This document shows positions 19,452 through 29,037 of a stretch of DNA of 45,794 nucleotides, piece after piece. The DNA is from JADGHX01 sp035760965 (GTDB lineage Bacteria > Pseudomonadota > Gammaproteobacteria > Steroidobacterales > Steroidobacteraceae): the NCBI GenBank assembly GCA_035760965.1, contig DASTRY010000085.1:1-45794 (forward strand). Direction: 5' to 3'. How positions within the stretch are numbered: the first letter of the stretch is position 1; each line of letters opens with the position of its first letter. A program made the position numbers and the translations under genes. The notes under the pieces are model-generated. The model saw only the letters and a program-made list of their open reading frames with translations. It did not search any database and was not told the DNA's origin.

Positions 19452-19552
19452 CGCAAGGTTAGATTAAAGCCGAGATGGGAGCAGGCCGAACGGGCCGAAA
19501 TGGACGTATGTGGCGGGTTTTACACGAATAACGGATTGAATGTACACGGAAA

Positions 19553-22210
19553 ATGGCGAACAAGGTGACGCTGCACACGCCGTCGAACGACTTTTCAAAT
19601 CACACGCCGATGATGCAGCAGTACCTGCGCCTCAAGGCGCAGTACCCCGACGCGCTGCTGTTCTATCGCATGGGCGATTTCTACGAGTTGTTCTACGACG
19701 ACGCGCGTCGCGCCGCCGCGCTGTTGGGGATCACGCTCACGGCGCGCGGCCAATCGGCCGGCCAGCCGATTCCGATGGCCGGCGTCCCGTTCCACAGTGT
19801 CGAGCCATACCTCGCGAAGCTCGTGCGTCAGGGCGAGTGTGTCGCCGTGTGCGAACAGCAGGGCGATCCCGCGAAAGCGAAAGGCCCGGTGGATCGTGCG
19901 GTGGTGCGCGTCGTTACACCGGGCACCGTCACGGACGACGCCCTTCTCGACGAACGTCGCGACACGCTGCTCGCCGCTGTCGCGCGCGATGGCGAGCGCT
20001 TCGGTCTCGCCTGGCTCGATCTCGCCGCAGGTCGCTTCACGGTGCTGGAGGCAGAAGGGCGCCAAGCGCTCACGGCGGAGCTCGAACGCCTGAAGCCCGC
20101 GGAGCTGCTCGTCTCGGAAAATGCCGCCGCCGGTGACATTGCGCGCAATGGCACGACTACACGCACGCGGCCGCCGTGGTATTTCGAGCTGTCGAGCGCG
20201 TCCCGCCAGCTCACCGATCAGCTCGGCACGCTGGATCTCAAGGGCTTCGGCGCCGATGAGCTGCCGCTCGCCATCTCCGCCGCCGGAGCGCTCCTCCAGT
20301 ACGTGCGCGACACGCAGAAGGCCGCCGTGCCGCACATCCGCGCGCTCACGGTCGAAGAGCGCACGGATGCACTGATCATCGATGCGACCACGCGGCGCAA
20401 TCTCGAGCTCGATGCCAGCCTCTCCGGCAACGCGGGCGCGACGTTGTTCGCCGTGCTCGATACGTGCGTCACGTCCATGGGCTCACGGCAGTTGCGCCGC
20501 TGGCTCAACCGGCCGATCACCGACCATGCCACGCTGAACACGCGCTATCACGCAGTCGGCGCGCTCATCGATCGCCGCCGCTTCGAAGGCGTGCGCGAGC
20601 GCCTCCGCGGCATCGGCGACGTGGAGCGCATTCTCGCGCGCGTTGCGCTCCGCTCGGCGCGCCCGCGCGACCTCGTGGGCCTGCGCCAGTCGCTGGGCGC
20701 GCTGCCCGCGCTGCGTGAGGCACTCGCGCCCATCGACTCGCCGCTGCTCCACGAGCTTCATGAGCGCAGCAGCGATCACGCGGACGTCGTCGATCTGCTC
20801 ACGCGCGCTATCGCCAACGAGCCGTCGACGTTCGTGCGCGACGGCGATGTGATCGCGGCGGGCTACGACGCGGAGCTCGACGAGCTCCGCCGCATCTCGA
20901 CCAACACCGACGAATTCCTGCTCGAGCTCGAGCGCCGCGAGCGCGAGCGCAGCGGCATCCCCGGGCTCAAGCTCGGGTTCAACCGCGTGCAGGGATTCTT
21001 CATCGAGGTCACACGCAAGGACGCCGAGCGCGTGCCGAAGGACTATCTGCGGCGGCAAACGGTCAAGTCCGCCGAGCGCTTCATCACGCCCGAGCTGAAG
21101 AGCTTCGAAGATAAAGTGCTCGGCGCGCGCGAGCGGGCGCTCGCCCGTGAGAAGGAGCTGTACGACGAGCTGCTGACGCAGCTCACCGATCGCCTCGGCC
21201 CGATGCAGCAAACCGCGGCGGCGCTCGCCGAGCTCGATGCGCTCGCTTGCCTCGCCGAGCGCGCGTGCGAGCTCAACTGGACGCGACCGGAGCTCGTGAG
21301 CGAGCCGGTGCTGAAGATCACCGCCGGCCGGCATCCCGTCGTCGAGCGCTTCTCCGACGCGCCGTTCGTGCCGAACGATCTCGCGTTCGACGCGAATCGC
21401 CGCATGCTCATCATCACCGGCCCGAACATGGGCGGCAAGTCCACGTACATGCGCCAGGCGGCGATCATCGTGATTCTCGCGCACATGGGCAGCTACGTGC
21501 CCGCGGACCGTGCCGTGCTTGGTCCGCTCGATCGCATCTTCACGCGCATCGGCGCTGCGGACGATCTCGCAGGCGGCCGTTCGACGTTCATGGTCGAGAT
21601 GACGGAAGCGGCAAACATCCTGCACAACGCGACCGCGCGCAGCCTCGTGCTAATGGACGAGATCGGACGCGGCACGAGCACGTTCGACGGACTGTCGCTC
21701 GCGTGGTCCATGGCGCGGCACATCGCCGCGCGCGTCAAAGCGTTCACGCTATTCGCCACGCACTACTTCGAATTGACCGCGCTTGCGTCCGAAGTCGACG
21801 GTTGCGTGAACGTGCACCTCGACGCCACCGAGCATGGCGAAGGCATCGTGTTCCTGCACGCCGTGCGCGAAGGGCCGGCGAACCGCAGCTACGGGTTGCA
21901 GGTCGCGCAGCTCGCGGGCGTGCCGCGCGATGTGATCGCGCAGGCGCGGCGCTATCTCGAAGCGCTCGAATCGCAGCGTGACCGCCCCGGAGCCGCACGC
22001 GCCCGACACTCGCCGCAAACGGAGCTGCCGCTGTTCGCGCCTGCAAGCGTCGAACCGAGCCCTGCGGAGCGGGCGCAAGCGGCCGCGGACGCTGCGTTTC
22101 TCACCGAGATCAAAGCCGCGCTTGGCACGCTGGACCCGGACTCGCTGAGCCCGCGTGCGGCGCTCGATGCCCTCTACGCCCTGCGAGAGTTGCTGGCGAA
22201 ATACTCCTGA
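19553..22210 (+). CDS. mutS: DNA mismatch repair protein MutS, with an element-derived N-terminus
   Basis: The 885-residue product recognises mismatches and small loops as a dimer and recruits MutL. Domain I carries the mismatch-reading F-x-E segment in RMGDFYELF. Walker A GPNMGGKST is at residues 623-631, Walker B is LVLMDEIGRGTSTFDG, and the C-terminus has the HTH dimer region (ALDALYALREL). From HTPMMQQYLRLKAQ on it is an ordinary MutS. The first 16 residues (MANKVTLHTPSNDFSN) and the promoter come from the inserted element; the original start is left behind at 8767. The gene is full-length and looks functional. Expression may now differ from the ancestral pncC-mutS arrangement. It ends 4 bp before the convergent hydrolase stop. 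Confidence 0.96.
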   Translation: MANKVTLHTPSNDFSNHTPMMQQYLRLKAQYPDALLFYRMGDFYELFYDDARRAAALLGITLTARGQSAGQPIPMAGVPFHSVEPYLAKLVRQGECVAVCEQQGDPAKAKGPVDRAVVRVVTPGTVTDDALLDERRDTLLAAVARDGERFGLAWLDLAAGRFTVLEAEGRQALTAELERLKPAELLVSENAAAGDIARNGTTTRTRPPWYFELSSASRQLTDQLGTLDLKGFGADELPLAISAAGALLQYVRDTQKAAVPHIRALTVEERTDALIIDATTRRNLELDASLSGNAGATLFAVLDTCVTSMGSRQLRRWLNRPITDHATLNTRYHAVGALIDRRRFEGVRERLRGIGDVERILARVALRSARPRDLVGLRQSLGALPALREALAPIDSPLLHELHERSSDHADVVDLLTRAIANEPSTFVRDGDVIAAGYDAELDELRRISTNTDEFLLELERRERERSGIPGLKLGFNRVQGFFIEVTRKDAERVPKDYLRRQTVKSAERFITPELKSFEDKVLGARERALAREKELYDELLTQLTDRLGPMQQTAAALAELDALACLAERACELNWTRPELVSEPVLKITAGRHPVVERFSDAPFVPNDLAFDANRRMLIITGPNMGGKSTYMRQAAIIVILAHMGSYVPADRAVLGPLDRIFTRIGAADDLAGGRSTFMVEMTEAANILHNATARSLVLMDEIGRGTSTFDGLSLAWSMARHIAARVKAFTLFATHYFELTALASEVDGCVNVHLDATEHGEGIVFLHAVREGPANRSYGLQVAQLAGVPRDVIAQARRYLEALESQRDRPGAARARHSPQTELPLFAPASVEPSPAERAQAAADAAFLTEIKAALGTLDPDSLSPRAALDALYALRELLAKYS
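19601..19630 (+). repeat. Right attachment site (attR-like direct repeat) inside mutS
   Basis: This is the right copy of the 30-bp repeat. It encodes HTPMMQQYLR, residues 17-26 of the present MutS. A further CACACGCCG lies at 19574-19582 in the element-supplied part, in the same frame. Confidence 0.82.
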
Positions 22211-22214
22211 GCGC

Positions 22215-22862
22215 TCAGGGCCGGAGCGTGAATCGCCCGGTCTGCAGAAAGGCCGCCGTCTCACGCGCCACACTCGAAGACAGCATCAGTCCGGTGTGGC
22301 TCACCGGCAAGGTGATGAAGTCCGTTGCACCCGGCAGACGCGTCTCGCTCACGGCGACGGTGCCGTCCGACTCTTCGTCGAATTTCACGAAGAGTCGTCC
22401 GAGCCCGACAGCGTGCGTGCCGGCGATGATTCCCAGCTCGCGACTGGCCGTCCACCGTCGCGACCGCTCGCACAGCAGCTCCTCCGCGACACATCGGCCA
22501 AGCGGCGTCAGCGCCCACTCGCGGCGCGCGGCCGACAGTGCCGCGCGGCTCGCAACGGCCGGCACGCCGAGAAACACGACGCGCCCCGGCGGCTGCTCCG
22601 GGAATTGCTCGAGCCAGCGGTAGATCACGAGACCGCCGAGACTGTGCGCGACCAGATGCAGCCGCGCCGGCGCGAGCTCCCGCACGAATTGCTCGAGACC
22701 CGCAATGGCGTCCGCGATGCTCGCGGACACACTGCGGTAGTGGAACGCGTGTACCGGAAATCCGAGCTGTTTTTGCAGGCGCCGGCGCAGCAACAGCGAT
22801 TCCGTGCCGTTCATCCACAGCCCGTGGACATACAGAATGTGTGTCGCGCCGTCCTCGCTCAT
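22215..22862 (-). CDS. Alpha/beta hydrolase (lipase-like)
   Basis: The 215-residue product has the alpha/beta-hydrolase layout of small lipase/PGAP1-like proteins: oxyanion region HILYVHGLWMNG at residues 8-19, nucleophile elbow VAHSLGG with Ser74, a probable acid in EESDGTVAV, and the catalytic His in LPVSHTGLM near the C-terminus. No signal peptide is visible with the ATG at 22862, so it is probably cytoplasmic. The longer open frame to 23207 runs antisense through the tamA promoter and start and is not credible. It is convergent with mutS (4-bp gap) and divergent from tamA. Substrate unknown. Confidence 0.85.
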   Translation of the reverse strand: MSEDGATHILYVHGLWMNGTESLLLRRRLQKQLGFPVHAFHYRSVSASIADAIAGLEQFVRELAPARLHLVAHSLGGLVIYRWLEQFPEQPPGRVVFLGVPAVASRAALSAARREWALTPLGRCVAEELLCERSRRWTASRELGIIAGTHAVGLGRLFVKFDEESDGTVAVSETRLPGATDFITLPVSHTGLMLSSSVARETAAFLQTGRFTLRP

Positions 22863-22980
22863 CCGGGTTGCGCCTGTTCGCCAAAGCCTCTCTGTAGCAG
22901 AATCTCCGACGCCGGCGCTGTGAATCCCACCGCTGTCCGGGACATGGGAACTCGCTCCACCTGCCGACCATTGAACTGCC

Positions 22981-24753
22981 GTGACCCCGCGGACCTTGCC
23001 AAGCGCGCGCCGCTGCGCGCGGATTCTGCGCTGGCTGATTCCGGTGCTGTTCGCATGCGCGCCCGGTATCGCGGGAGCCGCAACTCTCACGATCAACATC
23101 GAGGGACTGAAGGATGAGCTGGCGGCCGCCGCGCGCGCCAATCTCACCTTACAGCAATACGTGGGACGCGATGTCACGCCTGCGCAGATCCGGCGGCTCT
23201 TCAACAACTCGGAGCGGGAGATCCAGGCCGCGCTCGAGCCTTACGGGTACTACAACGTCTCCATCCAGAGCACCCTGGAACCTGCCGACGACAAAGGAGG
23301 TCAGACCGCACTCTTCCGGGTGACGCTCGGCGAGCCCGTGATCGTGAAGGAGAGCAAGGTGCTCGTGACCGGGCCCGGTCAGGACCTGCCCGCCGTCCGG
23401 CGCGCCGTGCGCCGTTTCAAGCCCGCGGTGGGCGATCGGCTGGACCACGGCGAATACGAGGCGAGCAAGACGGCGCTCGAGACGGCGCTCTACAACTATG
23501 GCTTCTTGCGCGCGAAGCCGACGAGGAAGACGGTGCAGGTGAGGCGCAAGGAGAACACGGCGGACATCGACGTCGAATACGAGACCGGCCCGCGCCTGAA
23601 GTTCGGCGCGGTGCATTTCTCGGAATCCCAGTTCAGGCCGGAGTTCCTGCAACGTTACGTGCCGTGGAAGGAAGGCGACTACTACTCGCCCGACGACGTG
23701 CTGGCGCTGCAGCAGCGGCTCGTCGACGCCGACTACTTCGCGACGGTTGCGGTACAGCCTGACGTGAAAAACGCCACGGATACCGAGGTGCCCATCAACG
23801 TCGAGCTGTCGCCCGCGAAGCGCACCGTCTACACCGCCGGCGTGTACGTGAGCACGGACACCGGCCCGGGCGTACGTGTCGGCATGCAGCGTCGCTGGGT
23901 GAACGATCAGGGACACAAGTTCAGCGTCGACATCGACAATGCGCAGCGGCTTCAGTCGATCGCGACCGCGTACAAGATTCCGCTGCCCGGGCCGGACGAC
24001 AAGAGCCTGAACTTCGGCGCGACCTATCGCGACGAGAACACCCGGAGCAGTCAGTCGCGCACGGCGCGGATCGCCGCGAACGAGACGCGCCAGTGGCACG
24101 GCTGGACGCGCTCGCTCGGGCTGCAGTTCCTCGGCGGCACGTTCGAGGTGGCCGACGAGCGCAATTCATCGCACCTGCTCTATGCCGAGACCACGCTGAC
24201 TCGCAAGAAAGCCAACGACTTCTTTTTTCCGCGACGCGGGTATTCGCTGGCGTTGGGGTTGCGCTTCGCGCCCGAGACCGCCCTTTCCGACACGAGCTTC
24301 TCGCAGGCGACGGCGGAGATGAAGTGGATCAACCACATCGCGCGGCGCACGCGCTTGCTCCTGCGTGCCTCGCTCGGCGCGATGGTGGTGGACGACTTCA
24401 ACGAGCTGCCGCCGGAGCTGCGCTTCTTCGCGGGCGGCGACCGCTCGGTGCGCGGGTTCGACTACCAGCAGCTCGGCTCGAAAAACTCCGCCGGCGGCGT
24501 CATCGGCGGGACGTATCTCACTGTCGCGAGCGCGGAGATCGAGCACTACTTCGTGCAGAAGTGGGGTGCCGCGGCGTTCGTCGACGGCGGGGACGCGTTC
24601 ATGCGCGGCGAATTCAACTTAAACGTCGGCGCAGGCGTCGGTCTTCGTTGGCGCTCGCCCATCGGTGTCGTCCGGCTCGATGTGGCGAAACCCGTGAAGA
24701 GCGAGCTGGCACACTCCTTCCGCGTGCACATCAACATCGGACCGGATCTGTGA
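22981..24753 (+). CDS. tamA: Translocation and assembly module outer-membrane protein TamA
   Basis: The 590-residue product is a BamA/Omp85-family outer-membrane protein. With TamB it promotes assembly of some outer-membrane proteins and lipid transport to the outer membrane. It has a signal peptide (1-33, ending AGA), three POTRA domains (about 35-270) and a C-terminal 16-strand barrel. The Omp85 L6-loop motif VRGF is at residues 490-493. The C-terminus INIGPDL lacks the usual terminal Phe. The GTG at 22981 is the only start that keeps the signal peptide. Its stop overlaps the tamB start (GTGA), the classic tamAB coupling. Confidence 0.95.
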   Translation: MTPRTLPSARRCARILRWLIPVLFACAPGIAGAATLTINIEGLKDELAAAARANLTLQQYVGRDVTPAQIRRLFNNSEREIQAALEPYGYYNVSIQSTLEPADDKGGQTALFRVTLGEPVIVKESKVLVTGPGQDLPAVRRAVRRFKPAVGDRLDHGEYEASKTALETALYNYGFLRAKPTRKTVQVRRKENTADIDVEYETGPRLKFGAVHFSESQFRPEFLQRYVPWKEGDYYSPDDVLALQQRLVDADYFATVAVQPDVKNATDTEVPINVELSPAKRTVYTAGVYVSTDTGPGVRVGMQRRWVNDQGHKFSVDIDNAQRLQSIATAYKIPLPGPDDKSLNFGATYRDENTRSSQSRTARIAANETRQWHGWTRSLGLQFLGGTFEVADERNSSHLLYAETTLTRKKANDFFFPRRGYSLALGLRFAPETALSDTSFSQATAEMKWINHIARRTRLLLRASLGAMVVDDFNELPPELRFFAGGDRSVRGFDYQQLGSKNSAGGVIGGTYLTVASAEIEHYFVQKWGAAAFVDGGDAFMRGEFNLNVGAGVGLRWRSPIGVVRLDVAKPVKSELAHSFRVHINIGPDL

Positions 24754-27700
24754 GCGACGACCCGGACAACGAAGCGGTACCGCCGCACCGGCGGATGCGA
24801 CCGTTGGCCTGGACGGGCATCGCGTTCGCAGCGTTGCTGTTGTTGCTCGTCGCAGGCGTCGTGTGGGTGCTCAACACGCAGGCGGGCGCGCGAGTCGCCG
24901 CAAACAGCGCGGTCGCGCTTCTCGGGGGCCGCCTCGAAATCGGCAACGTGGAGGGCACGATCGCCGGGCCCCTGACGGTGAGCGGCATCCGCTGGCACGA
25001 CGAAAGCGCGGGTGTCGACGTGCACGTCGCGAGAGTTTCTCTCGACGTCGCGCTGCAAGAGCTGTTCGCGAGGCGCGCCCACATTCTGTTCGTCGACACA
25101 GCAGGCGTCGACGTGCGCTTGTTCCCGCATCCACCGAAGCCGGAACAGCCGAGCCACTTCTCGCTGCGGCCGCCGCTCGACATCGTTCTCGACCGCTTCA
25201 CGCTGAAAGACGCGCGGGTCTCGCGGGATAGCAAGACGCTCGTCGTCCTGCGCACCGTCGAAGCCATCGGCAGCTGGACCGGCAAGGGCCTCGACATTCG
25301 CAAGCTCAACGTGGACTCGCCGGACGGCAACGTGCGTCTCGCCGCGAGCGTCAGCGAACAGCGCGCGCGCACGCAGCCGGTCTACTTCGGGCAAGCGACG
25401 GGCACTTTTCGCTGGAAGCTCGGCGAGCTCGAGTACGCCGGGAATCTCACCGCAAACAGCACGAACGAGCAGTTGGCGCTGAATGTGCACATGTCGGCGC
25501 CCTTTCCCGCGCGGCTCGACGCGACCGCCGCGCAGACGAAGGCGCTGCCATGGAAATTCGAGCTCGCCGTGCCGACGTTCGATCCACGCGAGAATCTGCT
25601 GAAGGGCGGCGCGCTCGAAAGTCTCGCCGCGACGCTGCACGGCGAAGGCGATCTCACCGTCGCCGAAGTGCGCGGTACCGCCACGATGAATGGCCAAAGC
25701 CTGCGCATCGAGCCCGCGCGCGTGCGCTACGCCGACGAGATTCTGAAGATCGAAGCCCTGACGCTGATCGACCCTGCCGGCCGCGGCACGCTGAGCGCTA
25801 CGGGCGACGTGCGCTTCGGCTCCGCGGCCGCGGCGGCGGACGCGACCGCGCCGCCGTTCTACGCGAATCTCGACGTGCACTGGCAGGAGGTCGTGCTGCC
25901 GAAGGAGTGGGTCGGGCAGCCGCTGGGCTCGCACGGCACGGTGAAGGTCGTCGGATCGATGAAGACGTTCACCGCCGGCGGCCGGCTCGCGCTCGGGCCG
26001 CCGGATCATCTCGCCGACATCGTCATCGACGTCGCCGGCACGCCCGAGCAAATACAGGTGAAGCAGCTCGCCGTGACCGAGAAGACCGGCAATCTCAACG
26101 CGACGGGCACCGTGACCCTGAAGCCGCACATCGGCTGGCAGTTCAACGCCACGGCGGATCGGTTCGATCCGGGGCAATTCCTCGTCGGCTGGCCGGGACA
26201 GCTCGGATTTGCGCTCGATACGTCCGGCCGGCTGCTCGCGGGTGGACCGGAAGCGTCGCTCGATCTGAAGGATCTGTCGGGCAAGCTGCGCGGCCGCGCG
26301 CTCGAAGGTCGCGCGGCGCTCACCTTGAATCCGCAGAAGATCGTCGCCGGCACGCTCAGCTTGAGGTCGGGAAGAAGCTCGATCGGTCTCACCGGTCGCG
26401 GCGGCGAGGCGCTCGATCTCGACACGCAGTTCGACATCGCATCGCTCGAAGATTGGCTGCCGCGATCGGCCGGTTCCGTCAACGGCAAATTCCACATCAC
26501 GGGGAAGTGGCCCGTGCTCGCGGTGGAAGGCGGTGCGCAGGCGCGTGCGCTCGCATTCGCCGGATATTCCGCGAAGACGATCGACGTGAGCGCGGACGTC
26601 AGGAATCCGAAGTCGCCCGAGGGCTCGCTGCGCATCACGGCCACCGACATCCTTGCAGGCGGATTCGCGTTCTCGAACACCGAGCTGACCGCATCGGGAA
26701 CCGAGAAGGATCACTCGGCGCAACTCACCGCGACCGGCCAGCCGCTCACCGTGCAGGTGCGGGTGCACGGCGCGCGCAATGGCAACGGCTGGTCCGGCAC
26801 GATCGATCAGGTGGTGCTCGCCGCAATCGGGCTGGAGCCGTTCTCCTTGCGGCAGCCCACGCCGGTGAGCTGGTCGCCGCGCGGCTTCGATCTCTCGGAG
26901 CTGTGCCTCGCGGGCGAGAATATGAGCGCGTGCGTCGCGGCGAATCAGAATGAAGCCGGCGAGTTGAACGGCAAGTACCGTCTCGAGCACGTCCCGCTCG
27001 GCCTCTTCGCCGCACTCGCTGCCCCCGCAATGCCGCTGCGGATCGAAGCGGTGATCGACGGTGACGGCAATATTCGGCGCACGCCCGAGGGGCAACTCTT
27101 CGGGGATGTACACATCGCGTCGGCATCGGGACGCATCACCGAGTCGGGCGCACCCGCGCAGGAAGATGCCGCGGATGCGCTCCTCACGTACGAGAATCTG
27201 CAGCTCGAAGCGACGCTGGCCGGGACGACGGCGAACGGCACGATCGGCGCGACACTCGGCAACGGCGGCATGCTCGCCGGCAAAGTCGCGCTCGCCGATC
27301 TCGGCAGCGCATCCGCATCGATCAACGGCAGCCTGAAGCTCGTGCTCGCGGACTTGTCGCCGGCTGGGCTCTTCGTGCCCCAGCTCGCGAACGTGCAAGG
27401 GCGCGGCGAAGCGAATGGCACCGTTGCAGGCACGCTCGCCGCGCCGCGCGTCACGGGCGACGTCGCGCTGATGGGGCTTGCCGCCGAAGTGCCGCAACTC
27501 GGAATCAAGCTGCACGATGGCGAGCTCACGGCGAACCTCACCGAGGACCGAAACGTCACGCTGAACGGCAGTATCGGCTCGGGCGATGGGCAAATCACGC
27601 TGACGGGCGACACGACGAGCGAAGGGGTCGTGCGGGTGAAGGTGCAAGGAAAGGACTTCGTCGCGGCGAACATCCCGGGCGCGAAGGTGTTCGTCGCTCC

Positions 27701-28583
27701 TGACCTCGTGTTCGCACGGAGCAACCAGACGATGACGCTCGGTGGCAGCGTCACCGTGCCGCGTGCGGATGTCGATCTCACGAAGCTGCCGAAGCAAGGC
27801 GCGAGCGTGCAGCGCGCGTCCCCCGATGTGGTCGTCGTCGACGACAAGGATTCCGCGGTCGAGAAGTCGAAGAGCGTGCCGCTCGAGGCGCATGTGACGG
27901 TGATCCTCGGCAACAACGTGAGCCTCGTCGGCTACGGGCTCACGTCGAAGGTTGCAGGTCAGCTCGTCGTGCACGAAGTCCCGGACCAGCAGACCACCGC
28001 GACCGGCGAGTTGCGTGTGAGCGGCACCTACAAGGCTTACGGGCAGGACCTCACGATTCAGCAAGGCCGCTTGCTCTACGCCGGCCAGTCGATCGCGGAT
28101 CCGCAGCTGAATCTGGTCGCGACGCGCACCGTCGACACGGTCACTGCGAAGCTCATCGTTACCGGCAGCGCGCAGAAGCCGCTGCTGGAAGTCACGTCCG
28201 ACCCGCCGATGCCGCAGACCCAAGCGCTTTCTTACCTCGTGGCGGGCAAGCCGCTGAGCGAAGTGGGGAGCGGCGAAGGCGACATGGTCCAGTCCGCAGC
28301 GCGCTCACTCGGCGGCGCGGCGGGCAATCTTCTTGCGAAGGGTCTCGGCAGGCGACTCGGCATCGACCAGATCGGGATCGAGGACACGCCCGAAGCCGGC
28401 GGCTCGGCGTTCACCGTGGGGCAGTACCTGTCGCCGCGGCTCTACCTGAGCTACGGCGTCGGCTTGTTCGAGCCCGGGCAGGTCGTGACGTTGCGCTACC
28501 GGATCAACTCGCGACTGTCCCTCGAGGCGGTGCAGGGCACCTTGAGCCAGCGAGCGGGCATCAACTTTCGCCTGGAGAGGTGA
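24750..28583 (+). CDS. tamB: Translocation and assembly module inner-membrane protein TamB
   Basis: The 1277-residue AsmA-like/DUF490 protein is anchored in the inner membrane by a helix at about residues 19-41 (LAWTGIAFAALLLLLVAGVVWVL) and spans the periplasm as a long beta-taco groove that carries phospholipids and contacts TamA. The conserved C-terminal DUF490 domain begins near GYGLTSKVAGQLVVHE and includes GTYKAYGQDLTIQQGRL and PQTQALSYLVAGKPL. The GTG start at 24750 overlaps the tamA stop by four bases. The same frame is open back to 24093, but that part lies in another frame inside tamA and is not protein. Confidence 0.95.
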   Translation: MSDDPDNEAVPPHRRMRPLAWTGIAFAALLLLLVAGVVWVLNTQAGARVAANSAVALLGGRLEIGNVEGTIAGPLTVSGIRWHDESAGVDVHVARVSLDVALQELFARRAHILFVDTAGVDVRLFPHPPKPEQPSHFSLRPPLDIVLDRFTLKDARVSRDSKTLVVLRTVEAIGSWTGKGLDIRKLNVDSPDGNVRLAASVSEQRARTQPVYFGQATGTFRWKLGELEYAGNLTANSTNEQLALNVHMSAPFPARLDATAAQTKALPWKFELAVPTFDPRENLLKGGALESLAATLHGEGDLTVAEVRGTATMNGQSLRIEPARVRYADEILKIEALTLIDPAGRGTLSATGDVRFGSAAAAADATAPPFYANLDVHWQEVVLPKEWVGQPLGSHGTVKVVGSMKTFTAGGRLALGPPDHLADIVIDVAGTPEQIQVKQLAVTEKTGNLNATGTVTLKPHIGWQFNATADRFDPGQFLVGWPGQLGFALDTSGRLLAGGPEASLDLKDLSGKLRGRALEGRAALTLNPQKIVAGTLSLRSGRSSIGLTGRGGEALDLDTQFDIASLEDWLPRSAGSVNGKFHITGKWPVLAVEGGAQARALAFAGYSAKTIDVSADVRNPKSPEGSLRITATDILAGGFAFSNTELTASGTEKDHSAQLTATGQPLTVQVRVHGARNGNGWSGTIDQVVLAAIGLEPFSLRQPTPVSWSPRGFDLSELCLAGENMSACVAANQNEAGELNGKYRLEHVPLGLFAALAAPAMPLRIEAVIDGDGNIRRTPEGQLFGDVHIASASGRITESGAPAQEDAADALLTYENLQLEATLAGTTANGTIGATLGNGGMLAGKVALADLGSASASINGSLKLVLADLSPAGLFVPQLANVQGRGEANGTVAGTLAAPRVTGDVALMGLAAEVPQLGIKLHDGELTANLTEDRNVTLNGSIGSGDGQITLTGDTTSEGVVRVKVQGKDFVAANIPGAKVFVAPDLVFARSNQTMTLGGSVTVPRADVDLTKLPKQGASVQRASPDVVVVDDKDSAVEKSKSVPLEAHVTVILGNNVSLVGYGLTSKVAGQLVVHEVPDQQTTATGELRVSGTYKAYGQDLTIQQGRLLYAGQSIADPQLNLVATRTVDTVTAKLIVTGSAQKPLLEVTSDPPMPQTQALSYLVAGKPLSEVGSGEGDMVQSAARSLGGAAGNLLAKGLGRRLGIDQIGIEDTPEAGGSAFTVGQYLSPRLYLSYGVGLFEPGQVVTLRYRINSRLSLEAVQGTLSQRAGINFRLER

Positions 28584-28587
28584 GCAC

Positions 28588-28977
28588 ATGCCGATGACGG
28601 ACAAACCCCGCAAGGTTCCCGGCCCCGACCATCCGATCACGCTCGCGCCGAATGCGGCACGCGTCGTCGTGACCGTGGCGGGACAGGTCATCGCCGACAC
28701 ACGCGCGGCGGTGACGCTGCAGGAAGCGAGCTACCCGCCCGTGCAGTACATCCCGCGCGAAGACGTCGACATGTCGAAGCTCACCCGCACGAGCCGCACG
28801 AGCCACTGCCCTTACAAGGGCGATGCGTCGTACTACAGCATTCCAGCGGGCGGCGAACGCTCGGTGAATGCGGTGTGGAGCTATGAGGATCCGTATCCGG
28901 AAGTGATCCAGATCAAAGATCACGTCGCGTTCTATCCCACTCGCGTCGACAGCATCGAAGAGCGCGACGGGGGCTGA
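28588..28977 (+). CDS. DUF427 domain protein
   Basis: The 129-residue product is a single small DUF427 domain (Pfam PF04248): ARVVVTVAGQVIADTRAAVTLQEASYPPVQYIPREDV, then TSHCPYKGDASYYSI and VWSYEDPYPEVIQIKDHVAFYPTRV. Members are soluble beta-rich proteins of unknown biochemical role. It starts 4 bp after the tamB stop (GAGAGG just upstream is a good ribosome site), so it is probably translated from the tamAB transcript, although no functional link is known to me. Confidence 0.92.
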   Translation: MPMTDKPRKVPGPDHPITLAPNAARVVVTVAGQVIADTRAAVTLQEASYPPVQYIPREDVDMSKLTRTSRTSHCPYKGDASYYSIPAGGERSVNAVWSYEDPYPEVIQIKDHVAFYPTRVDSIEERDGG

Positions 28978-29037
28978 GTCGCGCCACGCCGAGCCGCCCT
29001 CGTGGGTGCGCATTGTCCCGGTCTGTCATTTGCCGCG

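Larger units (their letters stand above)
8791..19630. mobile_element. Site-specific integrated element in the 5' end of mutS, probably defective
   Basis: The segment is bounded by a 30-bp direct repeat (8791-8820 and 19601-19630, one mismatch) drawn from mutS codons. The left copy belongs to a broken mutS start. The right copy belongs to the full mutS, which has gained a new start codon and N-terminus from the element. Inside the right end is a truncated integrase arm-binding domain (18996-19340). CTAGCC-type repeats lie near both ends. Cargo is one metabolic cluster: SDR, two aldo/keto reductases, TonB-dependent receptor, glycyl-radical-like protein, LysR regulator and MFS transporter. Removing the DNA between repeats would restore a normal mutS beside pncC. 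With no integrase catalytic domain the element looks fixed in place. Confidence 0.82.

Noticed and set aside
24093..24749. Upstream extension of the tamB frame within tamA
   Set aside because: It lies in a different frame inside the tamA barrel; the GTG overlapping the tamA stop is the sensible start.
24546..28223. Minus-strand open frame of 1225 codons opposite tamB
   Set aside because: It is antisense to a clear tamB, Arg/Glu-rich with no domain, and is an effect of GC-rich codon use.
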